The notes below the pieces were generated by a model that was not told the origin of the DNA, did not search any database, and saw nothing but the letters and a program-made list of their open reading frames with translations. From NCBI GenBank assembly GCA_039720395.1, contig CM077828.1:23230717-23294716 (forward strand): a stretch of DNA of 64,000 bases. Direction: 5' to 3'. Position numbers and translations under genes: made by a program. Positions 32,283 through 43,866 of this stretch are shown here, piece by piece (position 1 is the first letter of the stretch; every line of letters starts with the position of its first letter). The stretch comes from Liquidambar formosana (lineage: Eukaryota; Streptophyta; Magnoliopsida; Saxifragales; Altingiaceae).

Positions 32283-34040
32283 ATTATATTATTATACTAT
32301 ATATTTTACTTTATAAAAATATGAATATTAGAAAAACTTTTGATCTTCTAAAATATCCTTATTTTAAATTATAATAACTTTAATACCTTTAAGTAATCTA
32401 AAAGACAAAAAGTCGTGATTCCTAACAGTAGTGAAATTCCTTTACGATTACTCTCCCGTTCGTTTTCCATCATGTATGTACAATTTTGCCCTCATAATAT
32501 TAATTAGTCGATCTTCCTCCATATCACCGGATCAGGCAAAGATCTTCCTCCATATCAAATTAAAATATTTTATTTTTGTATAATCTATTTGTCTTCTTCT
32601 ATAAGATATCTACTAGGCAAGTTGAGCAATTTTTTTTCTCTTACGTTTTTTCATTGGTGGAAGTTTCCTTCCAATTAAATTTCTTTTAATATTTCTTTCT
32701 ATTACTAATTTTGTGCTTTAAATTATGCAAGAAATTGAACTATATTTGTTTCTTTACTTTTCTTTTTTTCTTTCATTTTCCCTCTATTGGTTTGTTTCCC
32801 GCACTCTTTTTCTTTTTGATCATATAAGACAACCAGGCAAAGTGAAAGAGCCTATAAGCATGTTCAAGGCTGGTTCAATGAGCCTTTATCTTTAGCATGC
32901 TCATATTTAGGTTTTGGTGAGTTTTTAATTACTATTACTCTGTATTATTATTTTTTTTTTATTACAAGTTCGTTTTAAGAATATTTTAGCAATAGGTTGT
33001 GCTTTTTTAATTAGGGCATGTTTGGACATCAAATTCGAAATTAAATAATTAAAGAAATTTTAGATGGTATTTTAGTGATGCCATCATCACAATTAAGAGA
33101 TAATAAAAACTCAAAATAGCGGTAATTCATGAATTTCCAATAATTGATCTTATAACATCAAATATAGTGATGACTCCAATATATATATATATTGGTGGAT
33201 CTAATTTTTTTTTTATTTTAAAAATATGGTAGGTTTGTGCCTAAAAGACTACGGAGTATAAAAAATTCTTCAACCGTTAAATTTCGATGTCCAAATAAAC
33301 TCTTAATTATACGATTTTTTCTAGGAAAATGAGATAGGAGGTAAGATTTTTAAATTTTCTATATTAGTACGTAGAACGACACCTATTTATTTATTTTTGT
33401 TTTATTTGAAGAAAAAAAAAAGACTCATAAGTTATAAATGATATGTAAAATCTAGTTTATAGACCTCCAGCCGAAATGTTTAGTCCAATTACATTTTTGG
33501 GTAAATGGCAGAAAACCCCTGAAGTATGGAGGGGTTAGCATATAACCCCTCTTATGTTTTAATTTTGTTAATGCGCCTCCCTTATGCTTTAATTTTTGCC
33601 AATGTGCCCCACTGTCACTTGCAGTTGATGAAATTTGATGAAAATTAGTCACGTGGCTACGTATGTGATACCGTTAACGGATCCGTGTTGCCCAAAATCG
33701 TCAGAACTCTCGCCGGCGTCATTGTCAATTGAGTGGCCATCGACGATTGGTTTTGTCTTCCAACTGAACTAGGAGGAACATTGACAAAATTAAAATATAA
33801 GGAGGGTTATTTGCTTACCTCCATACTTCAGGGGGGTTTTTTGCAATTTACCCTACATTTTTATCCAATGCATTTACTTTATTTTTTTTATGATCTTAAT
33901 ACATGAATTGAGTAGATAATAAGATAAAAAGTTTGGCATCTAACATTTAAATTTGTTAAATCAACATATATATTCCTTTGAAGAAACAAAAACCTATCAA
34001 TTTAACACTTTCACGTGCAACGCACATAGGCACCAACTAG
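32283..34040 (+). mobile_element. Helitron, non-autonomous, end of unit 2
   Basis: The 3' end reads CACGTGCAACGCACATAGG (a weakened hairpin) then CAACTAG before T. The body matches 49335-55313 except that about 410 bp, including most of the exon-like segment at 50143, is missing here. The 5' end is unclear because it abuts the Mutator-like element. A MITE is nested at 33499. Confidence 0.7.
33499..33853. mobile_element. Mutator-like MITE, 355 bp
   Basis: Ends GGGTAAATGGCAGAAAACCCC and TTTTGCAATTTACCC are inverted, flanked by exact TACATTTTT (33490-33498 and 33854-33862), a 9-bp duplication. It sits inside the Helitron. The counterpart in unit 3 (50931-55125) holds the Copia insertion and is otherwise also 355 bp. 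Confidence 0.9.
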
Positions 34041-34072
34041 TATATATATATTTTTATATATAGGGCTGATCA

Positions 34073-34200
34073 TGGGCAGGATATCTTAGAGTATCTTGTT
34101 CAATCATAGCCGTCGTGAGCGACATACGCGCATTCATGCACCCTGCGCGTGTCGCTCACGAACGGCGTGATCGAACGGGATATCCCACGCATGATCAAAA
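34073..34200. repeat. GC-rich hairpin element, unit 2/3 boundary
   Basis: Two arms of about 60 bp are imperfect reverse complements around ATTCATGCA: GTCGTGAGCGACA pairs with TGTCGCTCACGAACGGC, and GATCATG near the left end pairs with CATGATC at the right. (TA)n runs border both sides, so it may be a foldback MITE inserted in TA repeats. A copy lies at 55328. Confidence 0.75.
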
Positions 34201-34433
34201 CTTTATATATATATATATATATAGTCTTGATCAAGTCAGCACGTGTTGATATAAGTTATAAGTAAATATTCACCTACATACATCAAGCACTGTCACATAC
34301 ATTGATCAGATGATGTGAATCCTGTGTGCCATTCAAGCATGTGCACCTGATTATCCCCCATAACTCTACATCATCTAATTTGTATAAAATGATGCAAGAC
34401 GTTTCCCATGTGATCAAATTCATATATATATAT
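34201..34433. other. Spacer before the unit 3 anchor
   Basis: Shared with 55463-55700 only. It holds (TA)n runs at 34205-34222 and 34424-34433. No gene. Confidence 0.5.
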
Positions 34434-36036
34434 ATAGGATGATGATCATGTAAGCATGTACTGATACAATTTATATAAATATCTGTATTGGAGGTTATAC
34501 TTGGTGCATTAATGGGTTACATGGTATATTAAATTAATGCACGAGATACCATCCCAATATATGATGCAGATATAACTTATATTAATATGTGTTATCGTGA
34601 CCAGTAATACATATATATCATGATGTGCAATATAAATATTTTTTTTTATGGGACTGCAAGTTTGACCAATTTGTGTAATCAGTTTAGCTTTGTTTTGGAA
34701 GTGATGCCTTCACCAAATCTGTCTTACCTAGAGCAGGGTTTTCCTCCTTGTGAGGAATTTTGTAGACTTGTAGAGCCTTTTTTATTTGACACATGTGATT
34801 ATGCCCCCATGGTGTCATATGCTTTGATTCCACTCAATATCAGCCGTCAGATTTCTCCTAATGATTGGAGAACAATATTTAAATAATTCTTCTAGGGTTT
34901 AGGGACCTATGCAATTCAAGAGACCACTATGCCCTTGTGATCTAACCACCGTCATATTGGATCCATCTAGTGGGCGCAAATGCTGCCATCGGAAGGCATG
35001 AGTTGGGCCTTTGGGGGGTACTGGACCAAAACCCTTGCTTTTCACCTATCACGAATGTTGGCAACGTAGGCTTGGATAACCCCGATCGAAAGCTATTCAT
35101 ATAATATTCAAGATTAGTGAGAGTTTCAACTTTTGAATTTTTCCTGTATCGGTTTGTGGATGAATTGGGCATCTCATGATGCATGGGACTAGTCGAAATC
35201 TACGGGATTTTTTGATAAAACGCGAAAACCGGCCAGTAGGTTTGTTCCTTTCATAGTTTGGTTACGCCGGTTGAAATAGATAATCGGTTTTCTAAAAGAT
35301 GATTTTTCGGCCTAATCTGGTTCCTACCTATACATTCTTCCTACACCTTCCTCCTAGTATGCTCCTACATAGGATTCTCCCTCAACTTCAGCCATTAGAA
35401 TTTTTTGTTTATTTGTTTTGTGAATCACATTGTGCAACCTTTACATGAATTTTTAAGGACTCAGAATCCTCTTCAATACATCAATCCTTCGGTTTTCATC
35501 ATTGGGTTCAAAGTGCATGCCATGTTGCACGCTAACAAACTTGGTACTAGAAATTGAATTCAATTCTCGCTAAATTTTACCACTATTTATCAGATATATA
35601 AATTATTCCTTCAAGTTGAGACAAAAAATAGATTTAAAGTCAATTAATTCATTCTATTTTAATTTGTGTAATTCCAAACAGCACATACGACACAAAATTG
35701 AATTGAAACCGATTCATTTATGTTTTGTATCACTCCAATTGGACTTGCGATGAACCAATGATGATGGTATGTCTGATTGTTAAGAGAAGGAACAGAAATG
35801 AAAACAAACTTTCTTCCACTCAATTTGTTTTTAAGAAAAATTTTATAACGAGTGTATCCAAGGCTATTTCTTTGGGCATATAGAATCCATGTTCCATATG
35901 CACAGGGTAATTCCAAAGTCTTTCAAACCTCACTTCGCAAAAAAAAAAAAAAAAATAAATAAATAAATAAAATGTGCGCTTCGTGAGGCACTTATTAAGG
36001 CTCAACTAGCCACTAGACTAATCCCTTTGACATGTT
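34434..36036. other. Unit 3 5' spacer
   Basis: Aligned with 17041-18151 plus 19266-19784, and with unit 4. It includes about 430 bp (34895-35320) that unit 2 lacks in part. No gene or complete transposon was recognised. Confidence 0.5.
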
Positions 36037-36039
36037 CTC

Positions 36040-36230
36040 AACGAGAAAGTAGGGCAACCCTCATCATCCGCACTAATTTTCCTTTATATTTACCCATTCT
36101 TTTCCAACAATCTGCAACTTTCTCCTTCTCTTTCAAGCTAAAAATATAACTCTCACATACAACATTATGCTTCACAAGATTTGTTCTCAAGGCTACAGGT
36201 TCTTAGGTTCTCTCTCTCTCTCTCTCTCTC
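36040..36230 (+). pseudogene. CrRLK1L kinase N-terminal remnant (before pair A), unit 3
   Basis: FSFKLKI with a following stop, then HTTLCFTRFVLK type sequence. A (CT)n tract closes the module at 36212-36235. Confidence 0.4.
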
Positions 36231-36256
36231 TCTCCTATGAATACACTTGTGCCCGT

Positions 36257-36940
36257 TAGGGATGGCAATTTTGCCTCGATCCATAGGGTCCCGACTCGAT
36301 CCATACTCGAATGGGTGGGTATTTTTTTATTTTTTCAGGTATCAGGTCAGGTATGGGTATAAATTCTAAAAAAATTTCGGGTACGGGTTGGGCATAGATC
36401 CCAAAAAGAAAAAACCCGAGACCCGACCCGACCCGATATTTTTACAATATATATATATATAGATATATATATTTTTAATGTCCTATGTTTGGAATTTATG
36501 TATGGTTTTATGAATATTTGAAACCTATCTTGGTATAGGCTTATGGAGTCCATTAGAAGGCTCATTATGTATTTTTATTGTTTTTTAATCTTTATGTTTG
36601 TGTATAATATATGTGTGATCATATTAGGTATGATCTTATTGGAACAAGATTATATTAGGTGCTAAAAACATTTATAAGTTTGGTATATGATTATATGAAT
36701 AACATGTAATAGGTGTAAGTAGCAAAAAAATGAAATTTGGGTAAAAAAAATCCTCACAACAGGGTGGTCGGGTATGGACCGGTCGGGCATGGATGGCCCA
36801 AGAAGACGGTGGATCGGGGATAGAGTTTAATTCTTCATACCCATCGGGTATCGAGTCGGGCATGGGTATAAGATATTAAAGATCGGGTCGGGTATATGGT
36901 AGTGACGACCCGCATCCGACCTGACCCATTGCCATCCCTA
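36257..36940. mobile_element. hAT-like element, 684 bp, unit 3 only
   Basis: Ends TAGGGATGGCAAT and ATTGCCATCCCTA are perfect inverted repeats, flanked by exact GTGCCCGT (36249-36256 and 36941-36948). Subterminal regions are rich in CGGGTCGGGTATGG and ACCCGACCCGACCCG motifs. Units 2 and 4 show the empty site, so insertion followed the last duplication. No transposase. Confidence 0.95.
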
Positions 36941-37159
36941 GTGCCCGTTGAACTTCTATTCGATCACTTGCACATACATATTAACATATACATATACAAA
37001 TAATTATTATTGGACAATCTCACATGGGTTTGTGGGTTGGTTTATGCATATTGTCTTTTTTTTTTTTTTTTTTTGAAAAAAAAAAAAAGGTGAAGATTCT
37101 ATTTGTATAAAAATTTGTAAAAATGAAAAAAAAAAAATTATTCATTTTATGTTTGCTAA

Positions 37160-38200
37160 TGGTTGCCTCATTTTCACTAATGCAACTACAAATTCTTGTA
37201 GGACTATCTTGGAGATTTTACAGTATTTGGGAATGCTTCAGGACAAAAGATAAATTTCCATAAATCTTCTTTTATATTCTTTTTATATTTGGGAATGCGT
37301 TGGAACAAATGTTAAATTTCCATAAATCTTCTTTCATATTCTTTTTATTTATTTTTATCTACTTTTATATTATCATGCATTTAATGTATCTAAGAGCATC
37401 TCCAAAGGAGATGTCAAATTCCACATTAGTGCAAGAAATGGCTATAGAAGGCATTGCCAATCTTCAAATTTATTTCCAACCAAACTAAATTGACAGCCCA
37501 TCTTTTGGTGTCAAATTTGACATCTTTTAAAGTCTTATGCCTTTTTACTTTTTTGATTATTTTATTCAAAATTTAACAATTTTAAGTCTTGATTCCTTCA
37601 TTTTATTTATTTATTTATTTTTTTAATTTGACATATTGGGTGGAGTGGTTTTTTTGAGTAAGCTTTAAAATTTGGCATATTGGGTGGAATAACCAATTTT
37701 AAGTAAACCTTCAAATTGCCACATAAGCTTTCACTTTGTATTTGACTTAAAAAAATTGACATCTCCATTGGAGATGCTCTAATGTGACTAAATTCTTGGT
37801 GAACTTGGAATAGAGAATTATTTTAAATTCGGTAAATACTTGGATACCCATATTATAAAAGGTGAGGAGAAAAATAAAGCCTTTGCTCAAACTCTTGAAC
37901 AAGTTCAATAAAAAGAAAATGAAAATTTGGAAAGCTAATGTCCAGTCCAAAGGAGGTAGAGAAATCCATACAAAGTCAGTTCTTCCGGTATTACCCAACA
38001 CATCATGAATTGCTATTTTATTCCTACTAAGATTAGAGATCAAATTGGAGTGCAAAAGAGAGGAGGGGGGAAGAAGAAGAAGAAGATCAGATTGAGAGAT
38101 GAGATCGATAGAATCCAAAAACAATTTTGTTGGAGTAATAATTTAGATAAAACCCTTTTTCCTATTATAAGGTTTTTTTTGGTCAACAAAACTACTTTGC
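37160..38200 (+). pseudogene. LINE reverse-transcriptase remnant, unit 3
   Basis: NASGQKINFHKSS, YLGIPIL, then FAQTLEQVQ and MKIWKANV are visible across frames, then IRDQIGVQKR and EIDRIQKQFCW. The part at 37990-38110, missing in unit 2, makes this the fuller copy. Split by the MITE at 37393. Confidence 0.65.
37393..37780. mobile_element. MITE of the GAGCATCTCC type, unit 3
   Basis: Ends AGAGCATCTCCAAAGGAGATG and CATCTCCATTGGAGATGCTCT are inverted. Flanks are AATGTATCTA and AATGTGACTA. Confidence 0.7.
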
Positions 38201-38286
38201 ATTAGTGTTGATTTTCCTAAAATAAATCTTATCCATTTTTTGGAAAGATTTGATTGCTAGGTCTAGTTTGTGTTAGTGCTGATTTT

Positions 38287-38840
38287 CCCATTTGAAGTTC
38301 CTAATTTAATGTGGAAACAACGGCTTGGGTCTTAACATCAGTGTAGTTTAGGGTTTGCATTATTTCTACACTACAATAAGACTTATACATTGTGGTATGA
38401 AGACTGAATATTCCCCTCGTCAATAATTTGCTCCTAAAGTTTCTAATATCGGCTTCTTAGTTGCACCCACATTGGAGCATACCCACATTAGCATGAGCGT
38501 CAAGGGTACAGAAGGTTATCTAGATCCAGATGTAAATGATAAAACATCATCTTATATGTAGACGATTCGGATGCTTACTCTTTTGGTATGGTGTAACTTT
38601 TTTTGACATATTATGTGCATATTATTCTTTAACATTGCATTAATTGGAAAAGAAACCGCTTAGAGAGGGCTTGCTTGGGGAGATAATTGATCCTCATATT
38701 GTTGACACAAGTGTTGAATTGTTTTAGAGGTATGTTGAAATTGTGGAGAACTGTTTGGCACATAAATGTGACAATAAGCCCTCCACGGGAGATGAGTTGT
38801 TCCAATGCGCCCTAGAAAAAAGGACAGATAGTGTGAGAAT
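38287..38840 (+). pseudogene. CrRLK1L kinase fragment, pair A plus arm, unit 3
   Basis: WKQRLG, IHCGMKT, LEHTHISMS, GLLGEIIDPHIVD, RYVEIVENCLAHKCDNKP and GDELFQCALE are readable with frame breaks. GEIIDPHIVDT is better kept here than in unit 1. Confidence 0.8.
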
Positions 38841-38846
38841 GCGCCC

Positions 38847-39300
38847 TATAATTTTGACATACTTTTGCAACCATTGGTCACTCATAGTGTGAACAATATG
38901 AGAATCAATAATATTCCCCAACAAGCCTTCTTTGAGGCACTACTTCACCAACCAAGCTGCAAAATGTTAAAGCATGCTTTGTACATAATACCTCAAAAAG
39001 GGTTATTATACAGAAAGAGTAGCCATCAAGAGACTATAAGATGATGGATTATCATATAATTGGGGTCCATGTAACCTTTTGTTCCCATGACACCTATGTT
39101 GATAGATGTAAATACGCTCTAATTTTGGTGCAACGTACTTTATTTAGGTCGAAATTAGAAACTTTATGTCCAGGAAAACACTTCTTATAAAGAAGAATAT
39201 TCATGGTTTTTATGTCGTGATGGATGACTTTTGCTTTAGTGTGGAGATAATGCAACCCGCAAGTTGCATTGATGCATAACTCCAGCTATTTTTTTCATGA
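38847..39300 (-). pseudogene. CrRLK1L kinase fragment, pair A minus arm, unit 3
   Basis: GNIIDSHIVHTMSDQWLQKYVKII is open. The catalytic loop has lost two bases (GTCGTGA for GTCACGATGG on the plus strand), so HRD is frameshifted. The subdomain XI deletion shared with units 1 and 4 is present. Confidence 0.75.
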
Positions 39301-39339
39301 TAAATGGGAAAAGTCTCGGATTTATCTAGTTTGGCTGAA

Positions 39340-39760
39340 AATTAATGTTCTTAATTAGATTTAGAGGTCATTTACCTTACTTATCATTGGGTCCTTTGTT
39401 GACTACTTGTATTAGCTACATAGCAATTACAAGTATTATGGGAATCTTTATCAGATTTGATTTGATTTGATTTTTTTTTTTTTTTTGATACTGAAAATAG
39501 CTATTTAGGTCTGGTGTGTTTGGTATCATAGAAATCAGGTTCATTTTAACGGGCCACCCATTCTCCTGCTTTTGTTTTGGGTAAGGCTTCTACATGGTTT
39601 AACGATATTATCAATTGGCCCTCTTTTTGGGTAAGGCTTCTGGCTTGGTTTAACGAGAAACCACAAAAATGGTATTTTTGTCCAAAAACAAATCCAAGGA
39701 CCTGAGGCATTAAAAAAGTTTTGGGTGGCCGAATGTTCCTTTGAGCTAATAGTGTGTCCT
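39340..39760 (+). pseudogene. LINE zinc-knuckle and C-terminal remnant, unit 3
   Basis: This is a shortened version of 22600-23560: the IWK..FLW part is mostly deleted, and IWKHRNQVHFNG-like sequence remains near 39515. Confidence 0.5.
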
Positions 39761-39818
39761 ATTCCATTAAGGAATGAAGTTTGTGAAGGTTTTGATATCA
39801 ACTCTGTATGGATGCGTG

Positions 39819-40488
39819 CAGACATGTCAATGGAACAGATTTTGATCTGAATCCGATTTGAATTCAATGCAATAATTAGGATATGATAAGAGAAGTTTGA
39901 TCTACTAATCCGTTAATAATTTAAATACGATAATCTTTTAGTTAACAAATTAAATATGAATATTGCCTAATCTAGTATGATAAAAGTCCGATCCGATAAA
40001 TTAAATAATATATTATATTAATTTTTAGTTTACCACATATTTATGGCTCTTACCAACAATTTTTCTTTTTTTTTTTTTTAGGGGTTCAAAAAAGGGGTGT
40101 CCTAAGGCATTAGGCCCAAACTAATCCCGTGATGCACAAACCACTTGCAAGCCCATGCATCACTCTTATGAACAATATATAGTAAAAATTTTGAAATTTA
40201 TTCTCAAATTAAAATTTGTTTCTTATGATTATATGAATTTTTTAAAACTTCTATTTTGTTTTTTCCCATAAAATGCATGCCAATTTTTTTTAGTTATATA
40301 GTTTGGTAAGATTATCGGATTGGTTTAGATTTTTGGATAAGACATTCGAAAATAATAAATTCAAATATGGATTTGTGACAATGATCGGATTGGATTGGAT
40401 TGGATTGGATTGGATTGAAGTTATTCCTTATCGGATTGGATTGAGATATACCTTATTCCTGTGTGAATCCAATCCGTTGACAAGTTTA
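39819..40488. mobile_element. hAT-like element, unit 3 copy
   Basis: Same site and family as 3776-4420, flanked by GATGCGTG and GTGCGTG. The ATTGGATTGG motif has expanded to a short array at 40388-40420. Confidence 0.8.
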
Positions 40489-40654
40489 GGTGCGTGTTTG
40501 GGTCTCCATACATGTGCAATGTAATCATAAAAATGTAAAGGAGAAAGATTTTTTATTTTTTATTTCAATTATAATTTTACTTAGAGTTGATTGTTTATGG
40601 TTAAGTACGAAAAATATAAATCTTGAAAAATGCATTTTATTTTGAAGTTTTTTT

Positions 40655-40800
40655 TTAGCGAGAAAGTAAGGCAACCCTCATCATCTGCTTATCCTTTACC
40701 TATTCTTTCGCAACAATTCTCAATCAAGCTAAAATTGTAACTCTTACATGCAACGTTATACTTCACAAGATCTCTTCTCAAGGCTGCAGGTTCTCAATTT
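40655..40800 (+). pseudogene. CrRLK1L kinase N-terminal remnant (before pair B), unit 3
   Basis: QQFSIKLKL, a stop, then HATLYFTRSLLKAAGS. Corresponds to 4590-4740. Confidence 0.4.
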
Positions 40801-41332
40801 CTCTCACTCTCTCTTTCTCTCTCCTATGAGCGTACATATACAAATAATTATATGTTGCCCAATTTTCACATGGGTTCATTACCTGGTTTTATACATGTTG
40901 AATTTAATTATATATGCACATGCTGTCTTGCAACTTGATGTTTCTTTGAATTTGTATCCTATTATTCCAGCCCTTCATATTTTAATTTAGTGCTCTACTT
41001 ATGTAATTAAAATTTCTGTGCTTTTCTCTTTTATGCTTTTTGTGACTGACTGAAGCTATGAGAAAAAAAAAAGAAAAAGTTTTGTGCTTTCTGTTCATTA
41101 GTTGTAGGATTTACATTCTATTAATACTAGGGATGAATCGACCTTGCAATTTATATGCCTGATACGGGTTTTGAGTGTGTTTGCAGTTTTCACTCTTTGT
41201 AGTCTCTTGTGTATAGTGGATTGATAACGCTACATGTAGATGTAAGCATCTTACCGAACCACGTATATCTTGCGTCTTTTCTTTGTGTGTGTATTTGATT
41301 TATTTTTCTTATGATTGACTAATTTGTTACTG
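40801..41332. other. AT-rich spacer, unit 3
   Basis: A shortened form of 4741-5487. About 170 bp present in units 1 and 2 is missing near 41160. No gene seen. Confidence 0.55.
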
Positions 41333-41640
41333 TCTTCGAGTTTCCGCACAACAAAACTTGACCAACTCTATAAGTCCGACTTTTCTCATTTGTCGTGGAA
41401 GCGACGATTTAAGATTTGCATTGCTGTAGTTCGAGGGTTGCAGTGTCTCTACACTGTAGCAAGACTTATACATTATGATGTAAAGACTTTGAATATTCTC
41501 CTCATTGAGAATTTTGTTCCAACTTTTTTCTTTAATTTCAACCTACATAAAGCTGCACCTACATTGTAGCATACTCACATCATCACGAGCCTTAAGGGTA
41601 CTCAAGGCTGTCTTGATTTGGATTATCAGACATGTAATTC
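41333..41640 (+). pseudogene. CrRLK1L kinase fragment, pair B plus arm, longest open copy
   Basis: One frame is open from about 41315 to 41569: LDQLYKSDFSHLSWKRRFK, ICIAVVRGLQCLYTVARLIH, YDVKTLNILLIENFVP, then NLHKAAPTL. It covers subdomain V to the start of the activation segment, about 80 codons. HRD is HYD and the DFG position reads NFN. After a stop comes HTHI, then SLKGTQGCLDLDY for the KGSFGYLDPEY motif. Without N-lobe, DFG and C-lobe it cannot be an active kinase. Confidence 0.85.
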
Positions 41641-41910
41641 GGATCAATGTTGCTATGAGTACCTTGACGTGGGTATGTTCTAATTTTGGTGCAACTCCTC
41701 TTTACATAGGCTGAAATCAAAAACTTTAGGAACAAAATTTTTATCAAGGGGATTATTTGTTGTTTTTACATCACGATATGATGTATAACTTTTGCTATAG
41801 AGTGCAGATAGTGCAATCCACGAGTTACACTGATGTCAACCGAGGAGAGTTTGACTTATAGAGGTTTCTATAAGAGGGTCCATTCGTTGGGACTATGCTT
41901 TGATGATGGT
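41636..41910 (-). pseudogene. CrRLK1L kinase fragment, pair B minus arm, unit 3
   Basis: The minus strand contains CTKIRTYPRQGTHSYIDPNY-like activation-segment sequence next to the junction, then LIKILFLKFLISA and, further out, GLHYLHS-like sequence. Frameshifts separate the blocks. The plus arm ends exactly in its own YLDPEY equivalent, so the two arms meet at the same domain position. Confidence 0.75.
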
Positions 41911-41919
41911 TTCCTATGA

Positions 41920-42120
41920 GAATCAAATTATTGATCAATGAACTAAAATAGATCGATATTCATGTAAGGAACAACAAATATAATAACGAATAAGACTTGT
42001 GCATTGTACTCCCCATGTGAGAATCAAAGCATTGATCAATGAACTAAAATAGATCGATATTTATGTAACGAACAACAAATATATTAACAAATAACACTTG
42101 TACATTGTAGTCCCCACAAG
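41920..42120. repeat. Tandem 101-bp duplication, unit 3
   Basis: GAGAATCAAA plus TTGATCAATGAACTAAAATA occurs at about 41918 and 42020. Confidence 0.85.
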
Positions 42121-42529
42121 AAATAATAGTAGAAATATGTTCAAATTATATGCTAATTGGTGAAAATTAATGTAGCTAAGGACCAAAAGATATTGGTCCA
42201 AATGATGACTCACACATTAAAAGCTCATGGGACCCACAAGCTACCACAAGATATTAATAATGCGTGGGTCATCATATAGGTCACTTTTCTTTCTTTTTTT
42301 TTTGTTTTTGTTTTTGTTTTGTTTTGTTTATGTAGCATTGCGCATTAGTGAATCATGCTTTACAGTTATGGGAAAGAACAATTAGTTTTGTAGATGATAC
42401 AAATTAATTAATCTGGATGCATACATTAACCTTGGATTCCCTTGGTAAGAAAAGGATATGTTTTGGGAGTACCAGAACACACTAATATATCAATCTTTCT
42501 AATTGCTTTCATTTTCATTTTTAATTCTT

Positions 42530-42740
42530 TTTCTTGTATATTAAGCCCCTTTTGTTTTATTTTTTCTTCCAATGTGAAAAAAACCCACACGTGATCCTCA
42601 ACACTTCTGACAATAGGGTGCCATATATTACCTTGTGGAGGTACGTATACATCCCATTGAAAATTAATTTTGCATAAAATGTTACCCAATGTTCACTTTT
42701 CTCACCTTTGGCCTTGATATGATCATATCCACTTGTCAAA
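42530..42740 (-). pseudogene. Unidentified conserved minus-strand fragment, copy 3
   Basis: This copy begins MGNILCKINFQWDVY in a track of 87 open codons, with VPPQGNIWHPIV and RSVEDHVWVFF, then LNIQEKE. Compared with the other copies most changes are substitutions, not stops. No domain is recognised. Confidence 0.35.
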
Positions 42741-42894
42741 AATCATCCAACAAAGTTCTTAATAATGCCAAATCTCATCATCGAGATTAAAAATGATTCC
42801 AAAAAATTAGTAAGCAACACAAAATGTGGTGTCTATAACTAACTTGCTATATATTGAGCAAAACCAACCCCAGTGAATTCCAAACGCAAATATA

Positions 42895-43200
42895 TATAGA
42901 TGCTCTTGAAGGTACGGCTGTTGGAAAATACCACATCTCACATCGTTCAAATTTTGGATTTGACATAACTTCATATACCTGTCTGGGCCCTTCACTTACA
43001 AGCTTAGACTGTTAGGTTGGAAACTTAAGAACAGTATCACCACCTTAATTATTTCACTTGAAGGTATGGCTGTTGGAAAATACCACATCTCACTTCGCCC
43101 AAATATTAGGTTTGATATAACTTCATATATCTGTTTGGCCCTCCACTTACAAGCTTAAGCTGTTAGGTTAGAAACTTAAGAACATCATTACCACCTTTAT
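42895..43200. repeat. Tandem duplication of about 150 bp, unit 3
   Basis: GAAGGTACGGCTGTTGGAAA at 42908 and GAAGGTATGGCTGTTGGAAA at about 43060. Same position as in units 1 and 2. Confidence 0.75.
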
Positions 43201-43204
43201 TTCA

Positions 43205-43450
43205 CTTATCGGGTATTGCGATGAGCAATTGGAGATGAACTTTGTTTAGGAATACATAGAAAATGGACCATTTCATGACCACCTCTATAAGTTAGACTTT
43301 TCTTATTTATCGTGGAAACAACTGTGTAAGGTTAGGTTAAAAAATTCTCGTAGAGGAAAATACTTATTGTCATCACCTCACAATGCATGAGTCTGGATAC
43401 ATTGTGAGGTGAAGACAGTAAGTGGCTTCCTTTAAGAAAATTTTTTAACC
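43205..43450 (+). pseudogene. CrRLK1L kinase fragment, pair C plus arm, unit 3
   Basis: GYCDEQLEM, then EYIENGPFHDHLYKLD and LSWKQL are readable, with the same stop before EYIE as in the other units. Confidence 0.8.
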
Positions 43451-43451
43451 T

Positions 43452-43660
43452 AATGTGTGTCATGATGTATAACTTTTGTTGTAGTGTGGAGAGAATGCAA
43501 CCCGAGAGTTACACTGATGTAGATCTTGAGCTGTTGCTCCAATGATAAGTGAGGAAGGTTTGACTCATGGAGGTTATTATGAAATGGTCCATTCGTCGTG
43601 TACTCGTAAACAAGGATCATTTCCTATTACTCATCGCAATATCTAATGAGCACACTAGGT
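43452..43660 (-). pseudogene. CrRLK1L kinase fragment, pair C minus arm, unit 3
   Basis: EMILVYEYTTNGPFHNN, LSLEQQLKIY-like and LHSLHTTTKVIHHD-like pieces are visible. The centre keeps CACCTCACAATG opposite ATACATTGTGAGGTG. Confidence 0.75.
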
Positions 43661-43866
43661 GGTGATGCTAAACCTTCAAGAGCAAATCTATATTGCCATT
43701 TGGAACTCAATAGAGGCCTTGCTCTAATTTTGGGTCTTTTCGTTTGTAAGCAAGCTAGGTGCCATCCTTCAGCTACTCGATCCATATAAATATATAATAA
43801 TAACAATAGTAATTAGTTCTTTGAATTGTTACAAAATTTATCGTAGATTACCAATAGGCCTATACC

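Larger units (their letters stand above)
17041..34433. repeat. Tandem macro-repeat, unit 2
   Basis: This runs from anchor to anchor, 17393 bp. It is the most diverged copy: it alone keeps the full subdomain XI of the minus arm in pair A, and it lost the plus arm of pair B. Private insertions are a LINE 3' end (18152), a solo LTR (29673) and a Mutator-like element (31303). Confidence 0.85.

Noticed and set aside
34620..34886. Plus-strand 88-codon frame, and its minus-strand relatives at 17275 and 57460
   Set aside because: The frame is not shared between units and no motif is recognisable.
41315..41569. Functional kinase gene at the open pair B arm
   Set aside because: Only subdomain V to VII is present. 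HRD and DFG are altered, the N-lobe is separated by hundreds of bases and broken, and the C-lobe is missing.
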